Counted from the stretch's first letter, positions 1-13,092 are shown. The stretch: 64,000 nt of DNA from Symbiodinium natans (GCA_905221605.1 CAJNDS010002271.1:377001-441000); one strand, 5' to 3'. The notes: generated by a model not told the origin, from the letters alone. Made by a program: numbers and translations.

Positions 1-3000
1 GGAGGAGTCTTCTGAAACTTCCGCTCGTCTGCCTGTGCTCAGACATGCTCAGACTCAGCTAACCAAGGGCTCAGCGAAGACTTCACTACAAAGCAATATG
101 CTCCACCAGCCAGGGCACGTTAAAGTACATGTCTCCCCAAAGGCATTTGGCAAGAGTCAGATGGTCAAAACTGAAGCCATGTGTTTCTGCATAAATCGCA
201 GCATACGACTCCAAGGTGAACATCATTCCTCAGATTGGGGAACACGTCGCTGGCAACGTGGCATGTGACACTCATCTCACTCTTAGAAGTTTCCAGTATT
301 CAATGCCAGAGACATGCCAAGACTCGGAACTGAGCAGAGGAGAAGATCACCTGGTAGCTCGAGCTTAATCCAGTTCACATGGATCTGAGAGGGCAATCAA
401 CTGTGCGGAGGATCTGACTTCACTCCGAGGTGTTCTTCCTCATGCTGTCAACCCACCGATTTTTGTAATGAGCAGCACTTCCCCGCAGCACCCTTCATCA
501 CTGCCCAAAAGTTTCGCATGGCATGGACCGAAATTGAGGCAGATCTTTCGGTCAAGCGAGAAAACAGCACACTGGGAACCAAGGCAAGACCGCTTAAGCC
601 TTTGTCCACGAACCTATGACGCACACTCGCACACTCTGCAACACGGACTTAAGATGCAGTGCACTTAGTGCACTTAGTGTACTTGACTTAGCTTACTTAG
701 CACTTCCGTGCCCCGCCAACAATGCAAGTCTCAAGTTGCCACATCCCAAAAAAAACAAGGACCCAGGACAGTCCAGCTGTCACTGTACACTGGCAATGCT
801 TGGCGATTGCAATTTGGCCCCAGGCATTCCCCTTCAACGGCGAGAAGTAGACGCGCTCGTCGACTTCCGTTCCGGCCTCAGGTCCACACAGAACGCGCAA
901 AAAAGGAGACGAAGATGCGCGGAAGCCCTGAGATCTCGGCGGAGTCATACAGCTTCTCCATGGTCTCATTGATGTCTTCAATACAATACCGCAACCTGAG
1001 AACCACCGAACGGTAAAACCTGAGTAAGATCCCCTTTTGTGGTCTTCCTCTCTCAGAAGGCGTCTGCCGTCAGGGCGCTTATGATAGGCATCTGTCGGGG
1101 GCAGCTTCAGCTCCATGATGAGACGATCGAGGCCGTTGATGACCAGCACTACCTCGGAAGGCCCAGGCCACTGAAAGCTTATGTGATGGAAAATCCCGCA
1201 CAATACTATATTGCCTATCCACTGTGGGACATTCTGCGACCAGGCATCTTTCAGGTTGTCCTGAAATGCATGCTTGAGCATGCGCTCGACGTGCCTTGGC
1301 AAGCGACTTGGCCAAAAAGAAATTGCACGTTCCTCCGAGTCCCCCATGCGCATCAGCTCCAGAACAAGTTCTACTGCAACATGGCGGCTGGGTCAGCCCG
1401 ACAACAACGTCAACCACAAGCACGACGCCGTCAGACAGCGCCAGAGCCGCAATCACTTCGTCCTTCACTGCAGGCTTGCCAGAAGGTCGTGGGGCGAGTG
1501 TGCGCGTGCACCACAGCTGCCGACCCACAGAGTCCTGAAAATTGCTGTGGCCGGGCGTGTCCTCAAGACCAACATGCAGCATCATGCAGCCACTCTCACA
1601 CTGCACATCAGACTCTGCATCACCAGGACATCACCATGCGGCCAAGGCGCCATTGCGTGGAAGAGGTAGGACTTGTCCTGACATGAAGATGCGCTGGTTC
1701 CATGCTGTACTTCATGCATACATGTTTTTTTTTACTGAGGAGGCTTCCGACGGCTTCATGCGATTTCATGCGACTTCTCACGCTTCGTCCTTGGAATCCT
1801 GCAGCACCAAGCTCATGGAGGAGGCTTTCACGGTGATGCCACGTTCCTGTTCATCTGCTCTCGAGTCCGTGTAGCCTCGGTTTTGGCACACCATGGCACA
1901 CCATGGCACACCTAGCAAAAGCCTGACCAGCTTGACGCAGTTCACCTGAGTAGGCTGAGCTGCGGATCTCCTTACCCACCTTCCAATCCTTTTCATGCGT
2001 TGCCAGCACGAGGAGATCCATGAAGGTGGTTTTTCCGTGGTGCATGGCACCCAAGAAGCAGATGTTACCTGGCAGCATGGTGAGAAATGCTACGCAGACA
2101 TGCGGGCCCCCATGAGCTTCCCGATCTCAGGGCTTGAAGCCACGGCACGGACCAAGTTAGGCTTGTCCATCATGGCAGCAAGGAAGTTGAAGTCAAAGGT
2201 CGTGTCTGGCATCTTTTTCTCCAAGAGGTCCTACTTCAGGCTACGGGCTCGGCATCCCGATGTGACGCCCTGATTTCGTCTTCTTTGCATCAACTCATCA
2301 ACACAGCCGAATGCAGAACGAGCCAGAACAAGCCAAGCGTCGAAATTCTTGGACTGAACGGGCGTAATGATGGGATCCGTCAGAGGCTGGGTGTCTTCCA
2401 TTTGCACCAAAGCTTCTGCATCACCATATAGCTCTTCCGCATCTGGGTAGTACCTGAGTAAATTGAAGAATCCAGGTATCCTCCAAGAAAACTTGTGCAC
2501 GCGTTCCTTGCATTAGTTCCGTGCGGCAGCCGGACATGCAATGAAGGCTCTTAGATGCCCCCTCGCTCAACAGAACTTCTGGTTTTATCATGCTTTTTCC
2601 ATGACTTCCAGACCAGCAGCTTCTTGTCCTCGTGCAGAATAATCTGCCTGACGGCACAGGTTGTCGAGCCGCAAAGGCACATGCTTGTGGTACTCATTTA
2701 CCATAGCTGCATATTGAAAAAACACGTAAAGCCCCTGAATGCGACAATGACGTTCTCCAGAATTCTGTATGATGAAACCTTCCGGGACATCATCGTGCAC
2801 GGCGGCCTATCACCAGTTGCCTCCACGCCTTCCATGGGCGCATCACCTCGGAGAACACGTTCCGTCGAACATCCGCTCCCCGCAACCCCTGCAAGAAATC
2901 TAGCTTCTCCAGCGTGTTCACAGAGACACTCTGCTCAGCCCAGTCACCAACACCTGTGCCATCATCATCTCCCTTGCCCTTCTCCTCGTCGTCTAACCCT

Positions 3001-3150
3001 CCAAGTAAGTCGTCATCGTCCTCGTCCTCGTCATCATCAATATCGGGGCCTCGTGCAATACCATGGAATGTCATGATGGCAACGTTGTACCGATGATGCT
3101 AAACCGCCCCACACCTTGGTAGTTCCCAAACTCGTCGTACAGGCTGTCCT
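1..3150 (-). CDS. Snu114/EFTUD2-like U5 snRNP GTPase, multi-exon, 3' end off the window
   Basis: Translated pieces follow the order of Snu114/EFTUD2, the EF-2-like GTPase that controls spliceosome activation. Seen in order on the minus strand: LYDEFGNY (about 3111-3146), an Asp/Glu-rich stretch (2950-3060), [10 protein letters not shown] and [11 protein letters not shown] (2340-2460), [16 protein letters not shown] (2150-2215), the P-loop region [14 protein letters not shown] (1990-2060), [10 protein letters not shown] (1800-1860), [10 protein letters not shown] (about 1550), [10 protein letters not shown] (about 1420), [15 protein letters not shown] (1085-1135), SPLKGNAWG (about 820) and LWGDMYFN (about 130). 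Reading frame changes between pieces fit short introns. Two junctions look like GC-AG and GA-AG introns, as reported for dinoflagellates. Exon limits are inferred, and a transcribed pseudogene cannot be excluded. Confidence 0.72.
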
Positions 3151-6100
3151 TTCATGGAAGGGCACAAGGACGGCACTTTAGGATGGCTCCTACACCCAGG
3201 CCTCCATAACGGAGCCGAGGCAGGTTCCAGCTGCACGAAACCCCCTTCCCCCCTGTGAGCCAATGCTTTGGCCCGGTTGACTCGAGACCTAGCTGGGCCT
3301 GGGTGGCCTTATTCAAGCAACAGCATTCAACGGCAACCCACATGATCCCACATGGCACTGTTCTCATCTTTTCCGTCGGTTCACCGGCAACTGCATGGTT
3401 GAGCCCGGCTGAACTACGGCGAGGGCGGGTACGGGCTGACAGAGTTGCCCGTGAGCTTGGCCTCAATCGTTGTCCTCCAGCAAAGAAGCGACCCCAAACG
3501 ATTCAGTTGAAACAAACTGGGAAACTGCTGAGAACACTCAACAGCCCAAGCCACATTCGAGATCGGATGAAGCTCTCAAGCCTGGGCTGTTTTGGCTCGC
3601 TGCGTCAAAGTTCGGCCTAAAGAGCCCGAATGCTATAGCAGATGCTACAACGCGGCTTAGGATGGCCGATGAGGCTGTAGGGAAATTAGGAACGCTGGGG
3701 TCCAAAAGACCCTGAGGAAAGCCACAAGCAACACTCCCAATGCCAGAAGCCTCGTGGCTCACACTTTCACAATTCCACTTAAACACATATCTATACATAG
3801 ACATACATATATATATATATATACCTATACTTATATGCATACCTAACTTGAACCGTCCAAAAGAGTTGCTACTATGCAGAAAAATGTCGCGAGTTAGGAA
3901 CCCACATGGCTCACCAGGCTTCAATACCCAGCTGCTGAATATTTATGGTATGTTGGCCCCAGTGCTAATAACAAGTACCTCTATCAATTATAGTATTTGC
4001 ATAAATTACAGTTAAATTCACATTTTTGAGGTTTATTTGGAGATCAGTTGAACTGACTAAAGTTCTCATACTATTCACCGGCCGTCAAATTTGCAATCGC
4101 ACAAATAAACACAAGCTTAACACAGAACCCAATGACCTTGTGAATATTGAAACGCAGAGTGTGCTGCTATAAGTTCTGCTTACGACATAAGGAAGACTAT
4201 GTCTTGGTTTCAAAGCCATGTTCTGCTTTTGCGAGAAACAACAGCTCTACTACAAAATCCGAGCCCCCCACTTAAATTTATTGATTTGAGCTAAACTTTG
4301 AGGAAATCTTGAAAAGATTTATGTCTTGCGGTGCAAGATAGATCTGCTTATGAACCATGCTATCTTGGATCCAACCTGCACCATGTTGGAAAATTGAATT
4401 GCAACGTGGCAAGACTGACAAGTGACTCCAGGGCTCCCTATTGGAGATCAATCTTGGACCAGGGGTCCCAAGTAATTCTGGAACGGCAAAAATCCAATAT
4501 GGCTCGGCCCACAAAAGCCTGCCAGATCCACTGTCCTGGGCCCCCGGGAAGTTCAGCTGGTGTCACACGCTGCCTCTGGCATCTCCTTGTTGCCCAAATT
4601 ATTGGCTGGAACGTGTTCGGAGTTCATGGCTGAGAATTCACTTCGCGAATTCTGCGTGTTTTTTTCGGGTGTTTTTGCTTCGGCCCCTAGTTGCAGCGGC
4701 CCATAGTCGTAGGCAGAGGTGGCTTCGGTGATCAGACTGACCCGAAGCAGTAAGACGATAAGAATTCGCTGAAGGTGGAATGTCCATGATCACATAAGGT
4801 CGGCTATTGATGCAAAGCTTCACGTGCACACGCAGACGCCAGAGCTTGTGAACACGATGCCATGAGACACTTGCACATGTGCAAGTGTTCCTGACACGAA
4901 CTTGTCTGGATGCTGGGGCTGCGCAAATCGTCTAACTCTTGTTGCAAATCTGCTGCTGGTTGACAGGGAACGGTTTGCAATGCAAAGAGCCCTGACTCGG
5001 ATCGTCTTCAACCCCTAGACCACCAACAGCGTGAAGCACGATGTCCGTATCGACTTTTCGGCTTCTTGTAACGGTTTGTCCGCTGACGTGACTCGGGGTG
5101 TTGGAAGAAGCCCCAGCCAAGCTTAGCGGTCGCAGGATCATGGGTTCACAGAAGCCATGGCTGCAAGGAGGACATGAGTCTTGCGCAAGAGCGCAGCATC
5201 CTTTCAGAACGCAGGTTCGAAGCGTCGCTGTCCAAGAGCCCGATAGGCAGGAACATACGTCCCTACACAGTTTTGCGCGATCCCGAGCGATTGAAGTAGG
5301 AAAAGCGCATCACAGCGGGATTTGGACCACAGAGTGTGCACAGGACAGCTCTCGCGATTTGCAACGTCCAGCCACACGAAAAACATGTATTCACGATACC
5401 ATCTGCGACCCCTGAAGTCAGCATGATTTTGACCCAGAACGACGACCAGATGTGGCCAGCATCCTATCGCTACTTGCTCTCAACTCTCAACGTGGGAACC
5501 CCACGATGTTGCCAGAGGGCTTGGGGAAAAAAGAAAAAAGTCACAAGACATATAACACAGAGAACCTGTCCTCCGTACCCCAACATATTGACGCCTCTAA
5601 AGGCTAGCTTCTGCGCTGCCTCCTGAAGGTACTCTTCCAGGAGTTCCTGGAGGTGCTGTCGAACCAGTCGCACAAACCTGCGCTGCCCGCCTCCAAGTAT
5701 CCTTCCAAGAGCAGCTGCAGCTGAGCCTGCACCTGGCAAGAAAGGGCCGAAGCCCTCTCGAGCCAGTCGCACCTGGGCGAACTGACCAGTCCATGTGTCT
5801 TAGCCGTGCGTCTTGCCTACCAACTGCACATGTGACAACGATGCAGCCTCTGTCTCTCTGTCCCTTTGACCCGCCTTGTTGTATCTTGTGCTCCCACCCG
5901 AAATTCTCCATCCCACACCACTTGCCGCCCCAGCTGCCTACCTCGCTGTCATAATCAAGCACGTCCAGCAACACCGCATTTTACCCCACCGATCTGGATG
6001 TCGCGATCGTTTCCTGGATTTACCGCACTCTTCAATTTGACTTATTTACTTGGGCGCAGGTCCTTGGCGTGCAATCCGCACAACAGATATTCCAAAAGCA

Positions 6101-7160
6101 CAAACGGGCATGACCGTGAACGCCTTAATCCCCCAACCGTAAACCCACCCCAAGGACTCCTAACTAAACCCACCTTGTTTGGAAGCATCCTGACGACAAC
6201 ATCTGACGACAATGTCGGAGAATGTCCACCCGAGCTCAGCAAGCCGATTGCTGAGCACCTTTTTTTGGACACGCGGAGCATCAATCAGGATCAATCAGTG
6301 GCGCAGCACCTGAGGCATATACCTGCAGAGGTGCTGGAGCAGCCAAACTAGCTTTGACACAGAAGCTCCGTCTGGTGAGTTTCTGCAAGCCACTCTCAGG
6401 CGATGCAAAGCCGAGCTGCGAGGTTGCTCCGCCCGATCCTAAACCGGCGGCTATGAGGCCTGCGCGTTTGCCGCGGTAAGGGGGTGGTTGATGGCCTTGA
6501 CGGGCAACAGTGTTAACGATTGCTGGTTGCATTATGAGTTCATGCCTCAAATTTGACCTCCTGCAGTCTCCCAGCAAAACACATGACATATCATATAACT
6601 TCATGTTGAGATGGTGGGTGCACGCGACACGGGGAGGGGGTTCAGTACTCTACGTGGGAGCTTCACCAATGCGAACGGCGTGTTGTAAGGCGATAGCTGG
6701 AAAGGATATAGAATCAATAGCAGCGCAGTCTGGATCCGGAATGCGTGAAGTTCGTCATGCTCGAGCACAACGGCCCAAAAGCCGAGAAACATCACAGATA
6801 AGCGGGGGCGCCGATTGCGCACATGATTGTTTGAAAGTTCGTCGAGGTGGGGATATTGCGCATGGTATGGTATGCCAGCTGCAGAAGTAAACGATGCATC
6901 ACTCGTTTCGCGTGAAGCTGAGCCAAGTTGGCGACATGATTTACCGTCTGAACTTCGGAAATGTAAAAAACCAGAAGTAGTATTCCATAATTTGTGGCTG
7001 TCAAATCAAAGAAAGCTAGAGGCCCGCTCGTGTCTTTCTACAAGCAACTGCTAAACATACGTAGTTGTGCTTCAAACGGCCTTTTTGCTTCATATTGGGG
7101 CACAGGGCTTAAGGGTTGAGATTGAAAAATGTCCAGAACTTTGTAAAAACCACTTGAAAG
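3151..7160. other. No convincing gene; low-complexity patches
   Basis: No open frame here resembles a protein I recognise. A short TA run lies near 3806-3823. A weak Leu/Glu-rich minus-strand stretch near 5610-5700 could be an exon remnant, but nothing supports it further. Confidence 0.4.
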
Positions 7161-7305
7161 GTTTTTCGACATCGAAAACTGAAGATTGAAGATCCCACAG
7201 GAATTTCGCAACCTTTATCTAGAATTGTCGCTGTGATGACAAAAGCTCAAGACATTCCAAAAAACTTTTCTGTGGGATCTTCGATCTTCAGTTTCAAAAG
7301 AACCT
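7161..7305. repeat. Imperfect foldback (inverted repeat)
   Basis: The arm at 7161-7203 and the arm at 7268-7305 are near reverse complements, sharing a core read as CTGAAGAT(T/C)GAAGATCCCAC. The spacer is about 65 bp. The size suggests a small foldback/MITE-like relic; no target duplication was found. Confidence 0.55.
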
Positions 7306-7404
7306 AATTTGTTTTGAAACTTTGCATTGTTTAGCCAAATCGAAAAGAATCTGCTTGCTCAGGTCCGTGCCTAATCAGGACCAAAAATCAACTTAATCGT
7401 GGAC

Positions 7405-7690
7405 TTACAGACTTACAGACTTACATACTCACATACTCACATACTCACATACTCACATACTGACATGCTTACATACTTACATACTTACATACTTACATAC
7501 TTACATACTTACATACTTACATATTTGCATACTTACATACTTACATACTTACATACTTACATACTTACATACTTACATACGTACTTACGTAGTTACAGAC
7601 TTACATTCTTATATACTTACATACTTACATACTTACATACTTGCATACTTACATACTTACATACTTTACATATATATATATATATATATA
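7405..7690. repeat. ACTTACAT microsatellite ending in a TA run
   Basis: About 30 copies of an 8-bp unit (acttacat, with variants such as actcacat) run to about 7668, followed by an AT dinucleotide tract. The long open frame through this tract is a by-product of the 8-bp periodicity. Confidence 0.95.
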
Positions 7691-7843
7691 CAAGTCACAT
7701 GTCTATAAACTCTCAAACCCCTCTTCCCTCTTTTTCCAACAACCAGCCCTGCCGGGCCCCCAGGCCCTTGGTGGCTGTGGACCAAGTCGGCCTCTGCAGA
7801 AATCTCGGTCTCGAGAAAAATCTCGCAAAGAAATCAATCCACC

Positions 7844-7886
7844 TCGCTCACTCTCTCTCGCGCTCTCTCTCTCTCTCTCTCTCTGT
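7844..7886. repeat. CT dinucleotide repeat
   Basis: A pyrimidine tract of ctctct units with a few substitutions. Confidence 0.85.
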
Positions 7887-8099
7887 ATCTCTGCCTCCCT
7901 CGTTTTGTTGGGGGATCCTTTTTGGGACTTGGAAGATGGTCCATGGGTGGCGTAGGGTGGCTTCGGGTAGCTTAGAGTGGAGGTTTGCGCTGCTCTTGGG
8001 TCAGCCAAGTGTTTTTGAAAACCTTCTCAGGGCGCAAGGTTTTGGGGGCTTAGGATTACGCTCTCAGGGTAAGGAATCTGTGGTTCGAGAGTGTGAAAA

Positions 8100-9620
8100 G
8101 ACAGCGCGCCCTTGGGGAACTTCAAGCTCTCAGGATCTCCCAGGGTTCGTGCTCGCCTTCTCCTGCTGCAGCCGCTCAATGTTCTGGCGGAGGCCCTGGT
8201 TGGCCAACAAGACCTGGCGACACTCATGAAGCCCACACCTTCCCAGGAAACTTTTGACCCCGGAAGCAAAAGCTCTTTCTGAGCCTGTTGAACAGCCTTG
8301 GATACCTCTTCGTCGGCTTCCTGATGGCGTCCTCAACGATTTTATGAATTTCTTTCACAGCATTCCGCGTTTTCATTCCACGCATTTTTTCCTGCCCCCC
8401 ACCCCCCCCCCCCTCCTCGGCCGCCTCCGGGGCCTGGCTCGCTTTGGAGCTCAAGCCGACCAGGTCTCTGGTCTTCTGCCAAGCGGAGCCTTAGGGGCAG
8501 ACAGAACCGCAGACTACGAAACTCCACAATTCTGGGCGCACGGCATCAAGTTCTGCGATCGACGCCACTCCGCCTCACATGGACGAGATCCTACGACATC
8601 CATGCTGACGCCCTCTGCTCCGAGGGCTTCCTGGCCTGCTGGCGACTTAGGATCTGGTTCTCCTTTTCCAGCGCAGCAGCCTCCCCACAAACACTATCAA
8701 CATCACGTTACGCGCCAGAGGCTTAGTAAGAGTAGGTCACAAAGGATAATGAAAAGTTGTGCAACAGACACAGAAGGTGGAACCCCGCACCGTAATGCAA
8801 GCTGCCGGGGTCTGGTCAGCTGCAGCGCTGTGGCCGCCTGGGCATGCAAGTCGTCGATCTCGGCCACGGCCTGGCCTGAAGAGCCAGGCCCGCAAGGCAA
8901 TGGCAAGAGCTTCACACACAGAGAGAGAGTGCACACGCGCAGTGAAGATTTATCGGGGCAGCCAGAGCATGCGCACCTGCTTCCTGGATTTGTCTCCGGA
9001 CCTGACTTCTTAAGAGGGAGGTGCCCTCAGAGAGACAAAAATGCACTCTTCCAATGATTCAATTTCAGCATGTTCAGCTCCAAAGCTTTGGGCTCCGGCC
9101 GCCTGGGCCTTCTGGCTCCGACGCCGTGTGGCCTCCTCTGCAGACGGCGCGTTCTCAAAAACCTAGGAGACTCAGTCGGCGCCTCCACCAGCAAAAGCTG
9201 CTCGGAAAGCCTCAGGAACAGAACGAAGTGCGCGAAGTAGCGCGGAGGATATAAGACAAGTTGGCCGAGACCAGGGCTCCTCCACTTCCCTCTGCACCTC
9301 ACAGCTTCACACGCAAACCTGTCGACCACCTTCCACCCTTCCAGCCTTTCCAGCCTGCCACACCGCCGAATCCTCTCTGAGCTCCTCCAAAATCTTTCCC
9401 TTCCTTTGGCGCATGTGCACAATCTGTGGCACACAATCTAAGCCAGCAGAGAAGCAGGAGGGAAACAGAGAGAAGAAGAGAGACTGCGATGACTGCAACT
9501 CGGCAAGCGGCTCAAGCTCCAAAGCGGCAAGGAGGTCGTCGAAATGCGGAGTTCGCCTTGGTGAGACATAGAACCTTCAGCACCCTTTCGGTGAGCGCAG
9601 GACAGGACAGTCCTTCTGCA
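8100..9620 (-). CDS. Possible exons of a coiled-coil protein (fragmentary)
   Basis: Several minus-strand stretches in different frames have heptad-like, Glu/Lys/Leu-rich composition with no stop inside. Examples are LLANQGLRQNIERLQQEK (about 8150-8220), KEIHKIVEDAIRKPTKR (about 8300-8360), AVAEIDDLHAQAATALQ (about 8825-8875), EEATRRRSQKAQAAGAQ (about 9090-9140), MRQRKGKILEELRED (about 9370-9415) and FDDLLAALELEPLAELQ (about 9495-9545). Together they look like exons of one coiled-coil gene cut by introns. No family was recognised, and exon borders, start and end are not resolved. It could equally be a decayed gene. Confidence 0.35.
8396..8416. repeat. Poly-C tract
   Basis: A run of C residues with one A, in a GC-rich intron-like stretch. 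Likely assembly-sensitive. Confidence 0.8.
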
Positions 9621-10259
9621 AAATAGGACAATTGGCAGACTTCCTGTCGCAACCAAAGCATCGGTCGTCTAACCCAATGGAACGTCACGTGGGCAGGCCA
9701 CAAAATCCGCAAAATCCGATGTCGATGTGATCAACATGGTTCAGAATGCCTCAACAACAGTTCAAAACACAAGACGAAGTGGACTGCTGGCTTGAGGCGA
9801 CCGCAGCACTGGATGATTTGGAGGAAGGGAGTTGCGGAGCTCGCGCTCCACCACCTTGACAAAATTTGACAAAGCATGTCACAATTGTCTTCAGCATCAT
9901 CGCAAGCATCTCAGCATGCTAGCACACTTCAGCGCACCTCTTTGGGTGGATGCTCCTCGGGCGCTGCTGAGCCTTAGGGAACAGGGAAGCAAAGGGCGGC
10001 ACCTAACAATTGCGTTCACCACTTCTACGAAGCCCCGAAAGCCGAGAGAATGTCAGCAGATTCTGGGCAAACTGCACTCTGCCTTCAAAGACAAGATTTC
10101 TGCTCGCTTCGCCTCCATCTCCTCTCTTTGCAACGGTTCTGGGCTTTAGATGGCTTGACTCTTTGCTAACGATAGCCTCGAATGCCACCTGCTCGCTGCC
10201 ACGCTCACTCCTGTGAGGACTTGCGCAACTCTACTCGATGAAGCACGGGACCCAACACA

Positions 10260-10325
10260 AAAAAAAAAAACACTGCGAACACACACACACACACAGAAAT
10301 ATATGTATAGACACACACAGACACG
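10260..10325. repeat. Poly-A and AC microsatellites
   Basis: A ten-base A run is followed by ac and acac-type dinucleotide repeats, just 3' of the membrane-protein gene (read on the minus strand). Confidence 0.8.
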
Positions 10326-10461
10326 CTGTTCAAATTTCCGTGTCGCGAGCAGCTTTTGTTAGATGGCAGCATGGACGGCGCAGAAGTGCCGTGCGAAGAG
10401 TCTCCACTACTCTCTCTCATTATCTCTCTTGAGATTGTTTTGTCATGGCTTCAGATTCTCG

Positions 10462-11565
10462 TCATCTGCGGAGCCCGGAAGCAGCCCGCACGACCAGGCG
10501 GAGCTTCTCAATCCCAAAGAAGGCACAAACCATGAAGGCAGGGTCCATACCGGGGAGCATCTCGATGATGCGCGGACCTTCTCCATAGACCACAGCAACC
10601 ATGCGGCCATTACCATCGTAAACGACCAGCCGCTGTTCCTGAAGCATGCCCTCGAGGCGGAAGAGGGTGTGCCCGGAGGCGGACTTCAGCGAGTATCGCT
10701 CGCGATAGGTAGCCAGCTGGTCTGGAAGTAGCATGGTCCCAGTGTGAATGTGATCCTTGGAAATGTTTGCAAAGAGGCAATCGTCCGCAGAATGGATCTC
10801 AGGAGGTCGTGCATGGCTTTCGGCCAGGTGGAGCCTGTTTGTTCTTACCAGGCCAACAAGCTCTCTGTCAGGCTTCTCCAAGGACATGCCGGCATCCTCC
10901 AACTCATCGAGGCGCATGTTCAGGAGAACCTCATCACCTTCAAGGATCTGCCACGTGTGCTCCTGCCGTTCACCCCTCAAAGGGACCGTGAAGTCACAAG
11001 TCAGGTACCTCATGCTTCGATTAACAAGACTGGGACACAAGGCTGGATAGTTTGGGACAGAGCTGGCGTGTGGAAGAGCCAGCACACGGCCTGCATCTGC
11101 CCCACAAACGCTCCTTTGCTTCCTGGAACTCTCACTGAGACTGGGATCTGGCTTCTCAATCCCTGCCTGCGGCCCTGCCTGTTTCCTTGTAAATGCTGGC
11201 GAAGGGCCTGTTTCCGCCCGTGCCTTTTCTGTGACATAGGCGGCAACAGAGATGGCAATGCCACCCAGAATCAATGATATTAGCAAGAACACCAGCAAGT
11301 CGCCTCCGAACGATGAGGCGACATGGTTCACGCTCGAGACTGTGAAAGAGGACAAGGCGGCGTACGTACCCAAGACCTTATTGGCAACCGCCACCTGTAT
11401 TAAAGTCAGATTTCTCCATGTCAATGTTGGATCCTGGCGCGAGATCACAGGTGAGCCATGGCTTTGAACCAAAGATCTGCCCACCACTGCGCAACTTGGA
11501 AGCTCATCGCCATGTACCAGCCAGACAGTCAGCACAAGCACAAGTGCCACAGCTCCTGTTGACAT
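10462..11565 (-). CDS. Single-exon secreted or membrane protein with a C-terminal tubby/LURP-like region
   Basis: This is an uninterrupted 367-residue frame, the longest plausible host gene in the first 18 kb. Residues 1-20 (hydrophobic, ending near VHGDELPSC) look like a signal peptide. Residues about 88-112 (LLVFLLISLILGGIAISVAAYV) form a strong transmembrane helix. A Pro/Ser-rich linker follows. The C-terminal ~160 residues are beta-rich, with repeated strand-turn patterns (YSLKSASGHTLFRLEG, QRLVVYDGNGRMVAVVYG) that recall LURP-one/tubby-C-like barrels. That fold assignment is inference only. Expected topology is lumenal N-terminus, cytosolic C-terminal domain. No paralogue is visible in the window. 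Confidence 0.75.
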   Translation of the reverse strand: MSTGAVALVLVLTVWLVHGDELPSCAVVGRSLVQSHGSPVISRQDPTLTWRNLTLIQVAVANKVLGTYAALSSFTVSSVNHVASSFGGDLLVFLLISLILGGIAISVAAYVTEKARAETGPSPAFTRKQAGPQAGIEKPDPSLSESSRKQRSVCGADAGRVLALPHASSVPNYPALCPSLVNRSMRYLTCDFTVPLRGERQEHTWQILEGDEVLLNMRLDELEDAGMSLEKPDRELVGLVRTNRLHLAESHARPPEIHSADDCLFANISKDHIHTGTMLLPDQLATYRERYSLKSASGHTLFRLEGMLQEQRLVVYDGNGRMVAVVYGEGPRIIEMLPGMDPAFMVCAFFGIEKLRLVVRAASGLRR

Positions 11566-11739
11566 GAGACCATTAGAGGCACAGGGCCACTGCTCAAAGA
11601 AGGGGAAAGTCGAAAGTCACACGCAACCAGGACGTGGTTTCAACCGCACTGGCTGTGTCTTGGACCAAAAAATATACCGGTGGTCAATGTGACTGACTAT
11701 GTTGCATAAAGGCACCAACATCTTAAAAGATCGCAAGCA

Positions 11740-12490
11740 GCTCACCAAACACGCCCTTTCCATGGAGATGCAAGCCTCGTTTCATCGCTCAGTTGCTGTT
11801 CTTCAGCCTCGTGGATCTCATGCATACTCAGAAAAATCTGAAGCTTCAACTGAGGAAGGCACACGCAAACGTTCGAGGACGTCAGAGCACGTTGCACCCT
11901 GCGCCGTGGCTCGCATCGTTGAATCACAGCACCGCTCAGCCAAGTGCTTGGCCGCCCTGCCTGTTCCAAAGCCTGTGCGTCCAGCTCCAATTGAGCCAGG
12001 CGCAACTGCAGCCTGCGAAATGCGGCACAAAGCAGTTACTTTTAAAGGCAAACCCGCAAAGCCGGAGCACGGATGCTGGCTGCCCACTGGGCTGCTCGGC
12101 ATCTGGGCCTGCCAACGATGCAAGGGCCCAAAGAACCCGCAAAAGGCCACCACTACGAGTTGCTGAAACCTCCGGCCGCCTGCAACTGCTGCAAATGCTG
12201 TAACATTTCTTGGTCTTTGCGTCCCTCGAGCTGACTCGTGGCCTGCAAGCTTCTGCCGCTTCCGAATGCTTCCCATCTTAAGGGGGGCAGAACTGGTGCT
12301 AAGCCACGTGAATCACGTGAAGCCAATTCACCATACTTCGGGAAGGCCTCAACCTCGAGCCGCTGCAAGCGCCCCTGTTGTTGAGCCTCTGCTTTTTGCA
12401 GTTCCTCTGCAAGGACGGCCTCCTGGATCAGCTGCCCTTGAAGGGTCAGCACCCGGGCACTTTGATTGCATTGGGCGTTCGCCATGCTGG
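11740..12490 (-). CDS. Possible coiled-coil exons (fragmentary)
   Basis: Minus-strand open stretches with coiled-coil character include QLIQEAVLAEELQKAEAQQQ (about 12395-12455), EGRKDQEMLQHLQQLQ (about 12180-12230), LRLAQLELDAQALEQAG (about 11960-12005) and HEIHEAEEQQLSDE (about 11780-11820). They sit in different frames separated by 100-200 bp, which fits short introns. No domain was recognised. It lies just upstream of the single-exon membrane-protein gene on the same strand. Confidence 0.35.
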
Positions 12491-13092
12491 TTCACATCCT
12501 GAAGCTGAAGCCTAACAAGCTTAACACAGTCTACCTCTAAGCAAGCCACCATATGCCATATTGCCTCAAGACTCTGGAATGTGTCTGCGGGCTGGAATCT
12601 GGCTGACATGCTCGCAAGGTACGATTCTGCAAACATCTATGTGACACTTTCAACAATAGCTGCGGCAGAAATATGCGCGTGCCTCACCACAACACTACAC
12701 GTTGCGAAGCTTGAAAGAACGGATTTTTTTCTTGAAATCAAAAAAAGTTCCAATCCATTTGCATGCATTGCAACATATTGCAGATCGAATACATGGTGCC
12801 GGTACTGGTACTAGTTAGCGGATAGTCATGCCCAAAACTGGCCATCAGCAACAACAAAAAAGGGCGTAAAGCAAAGTGGGGCATCCTTTTGATATGCCGT
12901 CCGAACATCACAAGCCCATCATCCCAAACCCTGTAAACCCAAACGCCAGACTCCCCAAGTCACAAGCCTACTGACGACAAACGTTAGGGTTTCAACGAAC
13001 GGCCCGTTGACACCTGGATCCAGTTGCTGCGAGGTCCGCCCTTCAACGAACCGCCCTGCGCCACAAAGAAGCCTCTTTGCAGGGAACTTCTC

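Noticed and set aside
2914-3096. Poly-Ser plus-strand ORF
   Set aside because: It is the antisense of the acidic stretch of the Snu114-like gene.
7399-8229. 276-residue ORF over the ACTTACAT array
   Set aside because: An 8-bp repeat without stops yields an artificial YLHTYILT repeat protein.
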